Shown: in pieces, positions 46,617 through 55,066 of the stretch
How the letters are laid out: each line of letters begins with the position of its first letter
Position numbering within the stretch: position 1 is the stretch's first letter
Assembly (NCBI RefSeq): GCF_900101905.1
Contig: NZ_FNAJ01000002.1
Coordinates: 682,001 to 746,000 of the forward strand
DNA: 64,000 nt
Direction: 5' to 3'
Source of the DNA: Myxococcus virescens
GTDB lineage: Bacteria > Myxococcota > Myxococcia > Myxococcales > Myxococcaceae
The notes under the pieces: generated by a model
Seen by the model: the letters and a program-made list of their open reading frames with translations, nothing else
The model's database searches: none
What the model was told of the DNA's origin: nothing
Made by a program: the position numbers and the translations under genes

Positions 46617-47339
46617 TCAGCGCGCGTCCCTCACGCCGACCTGCCGGCAGAAGCTCAGCACCGGGCATGTGGAGCACTTCGGCCGCGTGCCCGTGCAGAC
46701 GTGCTTGCCGAAGGGCACCAGCAGCCGGTTGAGCTCCACCCACCAGGCGCGCGGGAGCACGGCCTCCAGCGCCTCCATGGTGGCCTCCGGCGTGCGCGCC
46801 TGCACATAGCCCCAGCGGTTCGTCACCCGATGGACGTGGATGTCCACGCTGATGGCTTCGTGCCCGCAGGCGATGCCCAGCGCCAGGTGCGCGCACTTGG
46901 GGCCCACGCCCTTGAAGGACTGGAGCACCTGGGCATCACACGGCAGCGCGCCTCCGAATTCATCCTGCGCCCGCGTGGCGATGGCGTGAAGTTGCCAGGA
47001 CTTCGCTTCGTGGAAGGTGACGGGCTGGATGAGGGCGTCGATGTCTTCCGGCGACATGCGCGCCAGGGCCTCCGGCGTTGAGGCGCGCTGGAGCAGGGCG
47101 AGCGAGACGGGCAGGCTCACCTCGTCGCGGGTGCGGATGGAGAGGATGCAGGCGACGAGCTGCTCGAAGAGCGTGTCATGGCCTCGGGCAGCGAGCGCGA
47201 ACATCGCCGCGTCCGCGAAGTGGCGCACCGCCTCTCGGATGCGGCCGAGCACTTCGTCGATGTCGAAGGGCTTCTTGTCCGGCCGGGGCGGTGGTTCCAC
47301 GACGCGGCCGGGCTTCGTGGGCGCCCGCCGGTCAGGCAT
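46617..47339 (-). CDS. nth: Endonuclease III (DNA glycosylase/AP lyase)
   Basis: 240 residues. Base-excision repair of oxidised pyrimidines. Helix-hairpin-helix LQSFKGVGPKCAHL with the catalytic Lys, then SVDIHVHRV with the catalytic Asp. The [4Fe-4S] cluster ligands are present as C-x6-C-x2-C-x5-C (CTGTRPKCSTCPVLSFC). Slightly longer than E. coli Nth because of a 25-residue basic N-terminus. Start ATG 47339. Confidence 0.95.
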   Translation of the reverse strand: MPDRRAPTKPGRVVEPPPRPDKKPFDIDEVLGRIREAVRHFADAAMFALAARGHDTLFEQLVACILSIRTRDEVSLPVSLALLQRASTPEALARMSPEDIDALIQPVTFHEAKSWQLHAIATRAQDEFGGALPCDAQVLQSFKGVGPKCAHLALGIACGHEAISVDIHVHRVTNRWGYVQARTPEATMEALEAVLPRAWWVELNRLLVPFGKHVCTGTRPKCSTCPVLSFCRQVGVRDAR

Positions 47340-47468
47340 GGCGCGCGCCTTCCGCGGGATGGATGCTCGTCATGTGCTGCCTCCCGCCCCAAACCTGGGG
47401 ACGCGGGCGCGACGAGGCCCTGGGCCGTACGAAGGGCCGCTGGCAGGGCAGGGGGCCGTCCGTCTTCG

Positions 47469-47975
47469 TCAGTCGAGCGGCTTTGACAAATCCCGGGCGT
47501 ACCAGTGATCGCAGCCGAAGTGGCCCGTGCTGCCCATGGGCGCGCACAGCGGCTCGAAGCCCATGCGGCGGTAGAGCTTCTGGGCCTGCTGCATTCCCGC
47601 CAGCGTCTCCAGGTAGCAGCGCTGGAAGCCCGCTTCACGTGCGAACTCCAGGCAGCGTCGGAGCAGGCGCTCGCCCTGACCGAGGCCCCGGGCTTCGGGG
47701 AGAAAGTACATCTTCCGCAGCTCGCAGACGCCCGTGTCTCCTCCTTCCAGTGGGGCGATTCCACCGCCGCCGATGACTCGCCCCGCCCGCTCTACGACGA
47801 AGTAGGCGTGCCGGGGGCGGGCGTAGGCGGCGCTCATCGCCGACACTTCGGGGTCGTGGATCGCGAAGCCAGGGCCGTCCGCGCCGAACTCCGGCATCAC
47901 GGTCCGGATGATGCCGGCCACCGCCGCGTCATCCCTCGATTCGATGCGTCGCAGCGTCAGCTCTTCCGTGCTCAT
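47469..47975 (-). CDS. GNAT-family N-acetyltransferase
   Basis: 168 residues. Acetyl-CoA-binding fold: RVIGGGGIAPLEG (strand 4), CELRKMYFLPEARGLGQGERLLRRCL, with the R/Q-x-x-G-x-G/A loop, and ETLAGMQQAQKLYRRMGFEPL (motif B). Acceptor substrate unknown. It is 129 bp upstream of nth on the same strand and may be a separate unit. Confidence 0.88.
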   Translation of the reverse strand: MSTEELTLRRIESRDDAAVAGIIRTVMPEFGADGPGFAIHDPEVSAMSAAYARPRHAYFVVERAGRVIGGGGIAPLEGGDTGVCELRKMYFLPEARGLGQGERLLRRCLEFAREAGFQRCYLETLAGMQQAQKLYRRMGFEPLCAPMGSTGHFGCDHWYARDLSKPLD

Positions 47976-48176
47976 GCGCGCAACGTTTCACAGCCGGGGC
48001 CGAGGTGCCAGCGGCGGCAAGGCGGCCGCCCGCTGCGGTGACACTCACGCACGGGTTGTGCAGCCGGATGCACAGGTGTCACGGGTGTGATGCAGCGTGT
48101 ACGCGTTCCCCTTCGTCAGGGGTGCCTGTACGCGACGGCCTCTTGGATGGCATGTTCGTTGTATCGAGGGGGATGT

Positions 48177-51100
48177 ATGTACTGCGCTGACTGCCGCGAA
48201 GAGCGGCGTGGCAAGGACTTGTGGTGCGCGCTGTGTGGCGCTCGGATGACGGGGCGCTCGCGTGAGGTCATCGAAGCCGAGCTCACGCACGTTCAATTCC
48301 TGCTCGATGAGCTGACGCGGTGGGAGTCGTCCGAGGTTCCTCCCAACGTCCGGCGCTTCATTTCGGAGCGGTATGAGCGGCAGGCTCGCATCCTCCTCGC
48401 GGTCTTGACGGAGCTGCCTCCAGCGGGCTCCGCGGAGACTGCCACCGTCGTGGCTCCGGCGCACGCGGATGCCGCGACGTCCGTTCCCGCGGCCTTGATG
48501 CAGGAGCCTCCCGCGCAGCAGGAGACGGCCTCGGTACGACCGGAGGTCGAGGCGACTCCGGCCGTGGAGGCTCCGGGTCTCACCGAGGAGCCGCGCCAGG
48601 CCGAAGCGTCTGCTCCGTCGGAGCCGGAGGACGTCGCGGCGCCGTCGCCCCCGTCCGCGCCGGAGGCCGATGCTGGAGTGGACGCTGCGCCCGAAGCTGT
48701 GCAGCCGGATGAGCCGCTTCCCGAGGAACCGCCTGTCTGGCTGCCGCTGCCCGCGAATCCGGCGGAGCCCTACGCGGAGCCGCCGTCGGCGCGAAGCCTC
48801 ACCGCGCGCCTCGTCGAGGAGACCTCCACCTGGAACCGCGTGTGGAGGCCGTTTCTCTACGAGAGCCTCATGTGGTTCGTCGGGGCCTTCCTCATCCTCT
48901 CCAGTGCCCTCTACCTCGTGTTCGAGAGTTGGGTGGGGATGTCGTCTGGCTTCCGCTCGCTCACGGTGTTCGGGCTGACGGCGAGTTGCTCCGCGGGCTT
49001 CACCGGTTGGGGCGCGTACCTCGCCAGGCGCGAGGCGTTGCGCAAGCCTGGGTACATCCTGGGGCTCATCGGTACAGCCGTGGCTCCGCTCGCTGGTATC
49101 GCACTGGGGCCCATGGGCTTGGGGGACGTCTTCCAACTGGGAGGCGTCGGCACGGTGTGGCTCATTCCCGCGCTGCTGGCATGGGCCGGAGTGGCGGCCT
49201 TCCTGGCGCGCAAGCCGCTGGAGGCCTTCGATTCCACGTCCCGTCCCTTCATCCAACTGGCGCTCGTGGCCAGTACCTTGATGATGGGGTTGGCGCCGCT
49301 CGCTGCGGGGCTGGGCATCCATGCGCTGTGGCTCAACGTCCTGCCGTGCGCGCTCTTCTTCCTCTTGCCCTCGCGTCCGCCACCAGCGCCGCGTGAGGGC
49401 ACCGCGCTCGCTTTCGTCCTCGCCGCGCCGCTGTACCTGCTGCTGCTCTATTTCACGCGCCTGCACGTCGCGCTGGCGGGCGCGGACGTGGCGGTCTCCG
49501 TTGGCACCTATGCCCCGTTCGGCGCCTTTCTCCTGGCCACCGCGTTGCGCTTCCGCACCCTGGATGCTGAGCGGGGCGCGGATTCGCTGTCCATTGGCGT
49601 GGTCTCACTCCAGGCCGCCTGCCTCATCGCCGCGGCGCTGGCTCCGGCGCCGGCGCTCTTCGTCACGGCGGCGGTCATCTCGTGGACGTTGCTGTCGCTG
49701 TCGCGCGGCGGCGTCGCCCGCATCCGGTGGGTCTACGCGGCCTATGCGAGCACGTACTTCGCCTATGCCTCCTTCTCCCAGCTCATCCCTGGGCCGGTGC
49801 GGCGCATCATCAATGCGGTGAAGGCCTGGTTCGGTTACGTCACCGAGCCGCTGCCGCTTCAATTCGGAGCGCTGTCCGCGCTTCCCTTCATCTTCGCGGG
49901 CGCGTTGTTCGCCGTGTCGCGGCTGTGGCGAGGCCAGCGTACGGGCAATGCACGGGACCTCGCGCTGGCGGAGGTGCTGCTGCGCGCCACCGCGGTGGCG
50001 AGCCCGCTCTTCGTCTTCTTTGGCCTGTCGGGACCGGACGCTCGGCCCTCTTTCTGGAGCGCGCTGGCGCTGGCGATGCTGTGTCTCGTCCTGGGCCTGC
50101 TGGTGGAGCGCTTCTTCCTGACGGTGGTGGGGGCGGGGCTGTCGCTGTTCCTTCCCTTCCAGGCCTACGCCGTCCTGGGGGCGTCCGGCGGCGCGGTCGC
50201 GTCGGGGGCGCTGGCCCTCGTGCTCGCCGCGGTGAGCATGCTGTGCACCGCGCGCACGCGCGGGTTGCTGGGCGCTGTCGTGGGCGTGGTGGCCACGGTG
50301 GGGTTCCTCATGGGCCTGATTGCTGGCGATGGCTTCACGGCCGTGACGGGCATGGCCCTGTGTGGCGCCGCCGCGGTGCTTGTCTCCTGGGTGCTCCAGC
50401 GTGCCTCCCTCATGGCGCTGGCGTCCGTGCTGGCGGCGGCCGCGCTTCCGCGCCTGGCCGGAGAGCTCTCGTCCACGGCGGTGGCGCCCACGCTCGCGGC
50501 GGTGGCGCTCGGGCTCTCGCTGCTGGGGATGCGGGGTGGGCTGACGCGGTGGCTGGGTCTGCCGGGCGTCTTCTACGCGGTGCTCGCGATTCCCTGGGGC
50601 GTGCTGGCCCAGGCGCCGGGGCTGGCCGGCGTCATCCTGGTGTCCGCGGGCGCGGTGGCCGTGGCGTCACGGACCTTCCCGGTGGTGCGTCCCCTCGCGG
50701 TGCTCATGTCGGCCCTGGCGCTGGTGCATGACATCCCGGGGCTCTATTCGCCATGGGGTGGATGGATGTCGCCGGGCCTGTCCGTGGCGCTGTTCTGCTG
50801 CTGGGCCCTGGGGGCTTCCGTCGCCGCGGCGCGGTGGGGTCGAGGCATCAGCGCGACGGTCGCCGGGCTCATCGCGCTCGTCTTCCCACTGACGGCCCTG
50901 CTGGGCGCGCGTTCGTCGGAGCAGGCGCCCCTTTTGCTGGGGGCAGCGCTCGCGGCGCTGCTCACCGCGCGCGTACTGCCCGCGGGGCTGAGTGTCGCCG
51001 TGTCCGCGCTCTATGCGCTCACCGCGACGTTCAGTTTCGGCGCCGTGCCGTTGTTGTGTCTCGCCGCGGTGTTGAGTCTCCTGGCCGTGCTGGAGGAGGT

Positions 51101-53693
51101 CCCCGCGGTCTTGCGCGTGGGGGCGGGCGGTCACCGTTTCGCCCTGGCGGCGACGTTGTCCGCCGCCGTGGTGCTGGGCGTCGCGGTGGTGAAGTGGGAC
51201 GACGCGGGGCTGCCGTTGCTGCTCGTGGGCACCTGCGTGCTGCCCCTGCTCTGGACGCGAGCCAGCCGTCAGCCGTTCTTCGCGTCGCTCGCTGTCCCGT
51301 ATTCCTTCGTGGGCATCGTGGTGGTGGGAGGTGAGCTGCCCTCGTGGGTTCAGGCGCTTCCGCTGCTGAGCCTGGCGGTGGTGCGTGTCGTGGCGCACGT
51401 CCCCGCCGCGGCATCGCTGCTGCTGCGCTCGCGTGAGGAGGCGCCTCGCCAGGCGCTGTCATCGTGGATGCAGGGATGGCTCGCCGTGGTGGCCCTGCCC
51501 GTGCTCGTCGTCGCGCTCAGGCCGTACCATGTCCCCACGTCGCTCTATGTGTTGTTGGCGTCCCTGGCGCTGATGCCCGGGCCGCGTCCCTTCTTGCGCG
51601 TGTGCGGCTCCTCGCTGGCCCTCCTCTTCTTCCTGGAGGCGCGTCCCATCGTCATCGGCCTGCTGCTCGCGCTGGCCATCGCGGAGAGTCAGCGGCCCGC
51701 TCGCGTGTGGGCGTTCTTCCGGAGCGCGCCGGACACGGCGCTGCGGCCCGGCGCCGTCGTCACGGCGCTCATCCTCGCGGCGCTGCCCACCCTCTATTCG
51801 CCCACGCCGTCTCATCTGGCCACGCTGGCGGGCGTGTTGGCGCTGGCCGCGTTCCTGCTGTCTCGGCGGTGGCTGCTGGCTCCGGCCATCTGGGCGTTGG
51901 CGTTGGCGCCCATGGGCGCGGTCAGCGTGAACGAGCTGTTCGAGCGGGGGCTCGACGCGGGCCTGTCCGTCATCGCCGTGGTGTTGGGCGCGGCCGTGGC
52001 GTCCGCCGTGCTCCAGTCCGGAAGCCTCCAGCGCGCGCTCACCCAGACCTTCGCGAAGGTGTTGCCTCCGCTGGAGGACACCTGGAGCGAGCCGCTGTGG
52101 GTGGGCAGCGCCGGTGCGTTGGGCGCGCTGCTGCTGGAGCGCCTGCTCCTGTCAGGCCCTGGCTCGCTGCCCCCGCCGGTGGCGGTGGGCGCCGCGGTGA
52201 CGGCGTGTGTGTTGATGGTGGCGAGGGAGCGGTGGATGGCCAACGTGGCCACCGCGTTGCTGGGGGCCTCGCTCGTCGCCGCCGTGGACCCGCTGTGGGT
52301 GCCCGCTGTCGTCAGTGGAACAGGGCTGGCGCTGTGCCTCATCGGGTCGCTCGTGGACGCTCGCGGTGTGCGCGTGGGCGCCTCGCTGCACCATGGCGGC
52401 TGGGTGCTGGCGCTGCTGTCGCTCGCGGGCTTGCGCGAACTGGAGCACGTGGGCACCCCGCTGACGTTCCTCTTTGGCGTGGGCGCGGCGTGGGCCGTGG
52501 TGTGGCGGCGTCGCGAGCGCGAGGTGGTGGGGTGGCTGGCCTCGCTCGCCGCCGTGCACGGATGGCTGCTGCATCTGGGCGCGGTGTACTCCAGCGGCCG
52601 GGGCGCGGCGTTCATCCTGCCGTACCTCGGAGCGGCCAGCGCGCTGTTGGCGGCCCTCTCGCTCTTCGTGGCCAGCAAGTCGCGGCGCCGGAGCGTGGGG
52701 CACGGCTTCGCCGGGGTGGCGCTCTTCGAGGTGATGGCGGGGCTGGCGCTCGTGGACACGTCGCTGGGCGCGCTCCGCGAGGGACTGGTGGCGAGCGTGG
52801 CGCTGGGTGTGCTGCTCCTCGCCCTGGTCCGCCGCGCGGCGACGGAGAAGGAAGAGGCGTCCGCCTACATGGCGCAGGTGGTGCTCGCGCTGGGCTATCT
52901 CTCCGTCCGCATATTGGGAATGGGGGCGCACCCGGGCCCCGGCGACAGTCTTGCGGCCCTGGTGGGCGGTGCGCTGTTCACCGGCCTCTACTTCTTCGTG
53001 CAGCGCGAGGGTTCCTCCCTGGCGTGTTTCCGACGGCCCGCCTTGTTGGGCGCATACCTCTTCCCGCTGGCGGGGCTGTTCTCCGCACCCTGGAGCGAGC
53101 CCCTTCACGGGGCGGCGTTGATGGTGGGGTATGCCGCTCACTTCGCCGCGCTGGCCACGCACCCGCGGCATCGGGGTCTGGCGTCGCTGACGTCGGTGGT
53201 GGCGTTCAACGCGGCGCTGCTGCTGGTGTGGCAGGGGACGGGCGCGGGAGAGGCGCAGTTCTATGTCATCCCCGCGGGGCTCTCCCTGCTCGCGTTGCTG
53301 CGCGTGTTCCGCGAGGCCATCGAGGCGGAGACCTATGCCCGGTTGCGTGCGCTGGCCGTCACCGCCATCTACGTGGCGGGTGCCTGGAAGCCGCTCATGT
53401 TCAATGATGGCGGTTCGATGCTCCTGTGCGTCACGCTCTGTGTGGTGGGCGTGGCGTGTGGCATCGCGCTGCGCATCCGCTCCTACGTGTATCTGGGTAC
53501 GGCGTTCCTGGTGACGTGCATCGTCGCGAACCTGGTGCGCTTCGGCATGCGGGACCACCGGATTGCCGCGGCCTCGTTGTTCGTCCTTGGACTGATGGTC
53601 ATTGGTTCGATGGTGATGCTCACTGCGCACCGCGCGGCGCTGCTCCAGAGGTATGCACGGGTGCGAGCCATGCTCGCGACCTGGGAGGGCTGA
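48177..53693 (+). CDS. Giant polytopic membrane protein with N-terminal zinc ribbon
   Basis: 1838 residues. A zinc ribbon (Cys3, Cys6, Cys17, Cys20), a short helical segment, then an Ala/Pro/Glu-rich linker (about 90-210). From about residue 230 to the end the protein is an almost unbroken series of hydrophobic helices, several dozen in all, with short loops. No transporter or enzyme motif recognised; it loosely recalls the DUF2157/DUF2339 style of many-pass membrane proteins. ATG 48177 is supported by AGGGGG five nt upstream. Next gene (NlpC/P60 lipoprotein) starts 41 bp later in the same direction. Confidence 0.82.
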   Translation: MYCADCREERRGKDLWCALCGARMTGRSREVIEAELTHVQFLLDELTRWESSEVPPNVRRFISERYERQARILLAVLTELPPAGSAETATVVAPAHADAATSVPAALMQEPPAQQETASVRPEVEATPAVEAPGLTEEPRQAEASAPSEPEDVAAPSPPSAPEADAGVDAAPEAVQPDEPLPEEPPVWLPLPANPAEPYAEPPSARSLTARLVEETSTWNRVWRPFLYESLMWFVGAFLILSSALYLVFESWVGMSSGFRSLTVFGLTASCSAGFTGWGAYLARREALRKPGYILGLIGTAVAPLAGIALGPMGLGDVFQLGGVGTVWLIPALLAWAGVAAFLARKPLEAFDSTSRPFIQLALVASTLMMGLAPLAAGLGIHALWLNVLPCALFFLLPSRPPPAPREGTALAFVLAAPLYLLLLYFTRLHVALAGADVAVSVGTYAPFGAFLLATALRFRTLDAERGADSLSIGVVSLQAACLIAAALAPAPALFVTAAVISWTLLSLSRGGVARIRWVYAAYASTYFAYASFSQLIPGPVRRIINAVKAWFGYVTEPLPLQFGALSALPFIFAGALFAVSRLWRGQRTGNARDLALAEVLLRATAVASPLFVFFGLSGPDARPSFWSALALAMLCLVLGLLVERFFLTVVGAGLSLFLPFQAYAVLGASGGAVASGALALVLAAVSMLCTARTRGLLGAVVGVVATVGFLMGLIAGDGFTAVTGMALCGAAAVLVSWVLQRASLMALASVLAAAALPRLAGELSSTAVAPTLAAVALGLSLLGMRGGLTRWLGLPGVFYAVLAIPWGVLAQAPGLAGVILVSAGAVAVASRTFPVVRPLAVLMSALALVHDIPGLYSPWGGWMSPGLSVALFCCWALGASVAAARWGRGISATVAGLIALVFPLTALLGARSSEQAPLLLGAALAALLTARVLPAGLSVAVSALYALTATFSFGAVPLLCLAAVLSLLAVLEEVPAVLRVGAGGHRFALAATLSAAVVLGVAVVKWDDAGLPLLLVGTCVLPLLWTRASRQPFFASLAVPYSFVGIVVVGGELPSWVQALPLLSLAVVRVVAHVPAAASLLLRSREEAPRQALSSWMQGWLAVVALPVLVVALRPYHVPTSLYVLLASLALMPGPRPFLRVCGSSLALLFFLEARPIVIGLLLALAIAESQRPARVWAFFRSAPDTALRPGAVVTALILAALPTLYSPTPSHLATLAGVLALAAFLLSRRWLLAPAIWALALAPMGAVSVNELFERGLDAGLSVIAVVLGAAVASAVLQSGSLQRALTQTFAKVLPPLEDTWSEPLWVGSAGALGALLLERLLLSGPGSLPPPVAVGAAVTACVLMVARERWMANVATALLGASLVAAVDPLWVPAVVSGTGLALCLIGSLVDARGVRVGASLHHGGWVLALLSLAGLRELEHVGTPLTFLFGVGAAWAVVWRRREREVVGWLASLAAVHGWLLHLGAVYSSGRGAAFILPYLGAASALLAALSLFVASKSRRRSVGHGFAGVALFEVMAGLALVDTSLGALREGLVASVALGVLLLALVRRAATEKEEASAYMAQVVLALGYLSVRILGMGAHPGPGDSLAALVGGALFTGLYFFVQREGSSLACFRRPALLGAYLFPLAGLFSAPWSEPLHGAALMVGYAAHFAALATHPRHRGLASLTSVVAFNAALLLVWQGTGAGEAQFYVIPAGLSLLALLRVFREAIEAETYARLRALAVTAIYVAGAWKPLMFNDGGSMLLCVTLCVVGVACGIALRIRSYVYLGTAFLVTCIVANLVRFGMRDHRIAAASLFVLGLMVIGSMVMLTAHRAALLQRYARVRAMLATWEG

Positions 53694-53734
53694 CACCGGG
53701 AGTTCTTGGCGGACGGCCTGGGAGGTGGTCTTGA

Positions 53735-54589
53735 ATGCGGCCCCTCATGTCGCTCCGCCTTCCACTCCTTGCCGTCTTCCCCCTCAGCGTGCTCGTGGGG
53801 TGTGCCACCGTGAAGCCGCGCCCCACGGCGCCCGTCGCCACGGCGGAGGCGGTGACGGTGGCCGCGCCAGGAGGCCTCGCGCAGCCGGTGCCGGTGCCCG
53901 TCACGGCGGTGGAGCTGGGGGCCGCCGAAGTGGCGCCCACGACGGTGGCGACACAGTGGGTGAGCGCGGGCGTGCTGGAGGCCACGCTGCGGGCGGCCGA
54001 GCAGGTGACGGGGCCCGCCAGCACCACCGGCCGGTTCTGGGACGTGGTGCTCGCGCCCACGCAGATGTCGCGCTCCATCGTCCAGCGCTCCCTCCAGCTC
54101 GTGGGCATGCGCAGCCTGCGCCGAGTCAGCCGCGGCGTCCCGGATGACTGCTCCGGCTTCGTGCGCCTGGCGTACCGCTCCGCCGGCATCGACCTGGTGG
54201 CGCACGGCTTCCGCGCGGGAGAGAACGCCGTCTCCGCCATCTTCCGCCGCGCGGTGGATGTCGGCTCTGTCCACCACCAGCCGCCGCGTCCCGGAGACCT
54301 CGTCTTCTTCCGTGAGACGTATGACCGCAACCGCGATGGCCGCCGCAACGACGGCATGACACACATTGGCGTGGTGGAGGCGGTGGATGCCCATGGCACC
54401 GTCACCTTCATCCACCGGGGCGGCAAGGGCGTCGCGCGAGGCCGGCTGAACCTGTCCTTCCCGTCGAGGCACCAACTGGAGCAGGGCGGGCCCGTGGTCA
54501 ACGACTACATCCGTCCCGCCGCGAAGGGCTCGCGGGCCTATCTCGCCGGTGAGCTGTTCGCGGCCTTCGCGTCGCCTGAAGGGCTGTAA
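53735..54589 (+). CDS. NlpC/P60-family cell-wall hydrolase lipoprotein
   Basis: 284 residues. Lipobox VLVGC (Cys23). After a linker, residues about 110-270 carry the papain-like NlpC/P60 fold: catalytic Cys139 (PDDCSGFVRLAYRSAG), RPGDLVFF, and His210 in MTHIGVVE, followed by VTFIHRGG. Such enzymes cut peptide stems of peptidoglycan. Start ATG 53735 with GGAGGT upstream; possibly co-transcribed with the giant membrane protein. Confidence 0.88.
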   Translation: MRPLMSLRLPLLAVFPLSVLVGCATVKPRPTAPVATAEAVTVAAPGGLAQPVPVPVTAVELGAAEVAPTTVATQWVSAGVLEATLRAAEQVTGPASTTGRFWDVVLAPTQMSRSIVQRSLQLVGMRSLRRVSRGVPDDCSGFVRLAYRSAGIDLVAHGFRAGENAVSAIFRRAVDVGSVHHQPPRPGDLVFFRETYDRNRDGRRNDGMTHIGVVEAVDAHGTVTFIHRGGKGVARGRLNLSFPSRHQLEQGGPVVNDYIRPAAKGSRAYLAGELFAAFASPEGL

Positions 54590-54648
54590 CTTTCCAGTGC
54601 CTGGCTCATACCCTGCGTGGCTTTGAAGATGTGCCGCGCTGATGCGTC

Positions 54649-55065
54649 ATGGATGGCATGCGACTCGCCCTTGTCATTGGCTGTCTGATGCTCGCTTCGG
54701 GTTGTGTCCTGCACACCCGCTCACCTCCACCACATCCACCGCCTCCTCCGCAGCGTCCGGTGGCGATGACGTACAGGGAAGCGGTGAACCTGGGCTTCAA
54801 CCAATGCCGCTCGCGTGGCTATGAGTGCCGCCTGAAGGACGCGGACCGCAAGGGGCGGGACGTGTGGCGGGTGAAGTTCCATGCCTCCACGCGGCGGGCG
54901 AAGGGCCACCTGCACCTGGACTTCGATGCGTACTCGCGCAGCCTCCTGCGGGTGGATGACAAGGTGAAGGCCCGCCGACATGACTGGGACGACGATGACG
55001 ATGATGACGACCGGCGCGGGCGCGGGCGCGGCAAGAAGAAGGGGCACGCACGGTGGGATGACTGA
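54649..55065 (+). CDS. Small lipoprotein with polyaspartate stretch
   Basis: 138 residues. Lipobox LASGC (Cys19), Pro/His-rich linker, a small domain (about 40-105, MTYREAVNLGFNQCRSRGYEC and VWRVKFHAS) and a run of eight or more Asp residues followed by an Arg/Lys-rich tail. The acidic run could bind metal ions, which is speculative. Start ATG 54649 or 54658. The stop is 1 bp from the convergent kinase gene. Confidence 0.72.
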   Translation: MDGMRLALVIGCLMLASGCVLHTRSPPPHPPPPPQRPVAMTYREAVNLGFNQCRSRGYECRLKDADRKGRDVWRVKFHASTRRAKGHLHLDFDAYSRSLLRVDDKVKARRHDWDDDDDDDDRRGRGRGKKKGHARWDD

Positions 55066-55066
55066 G

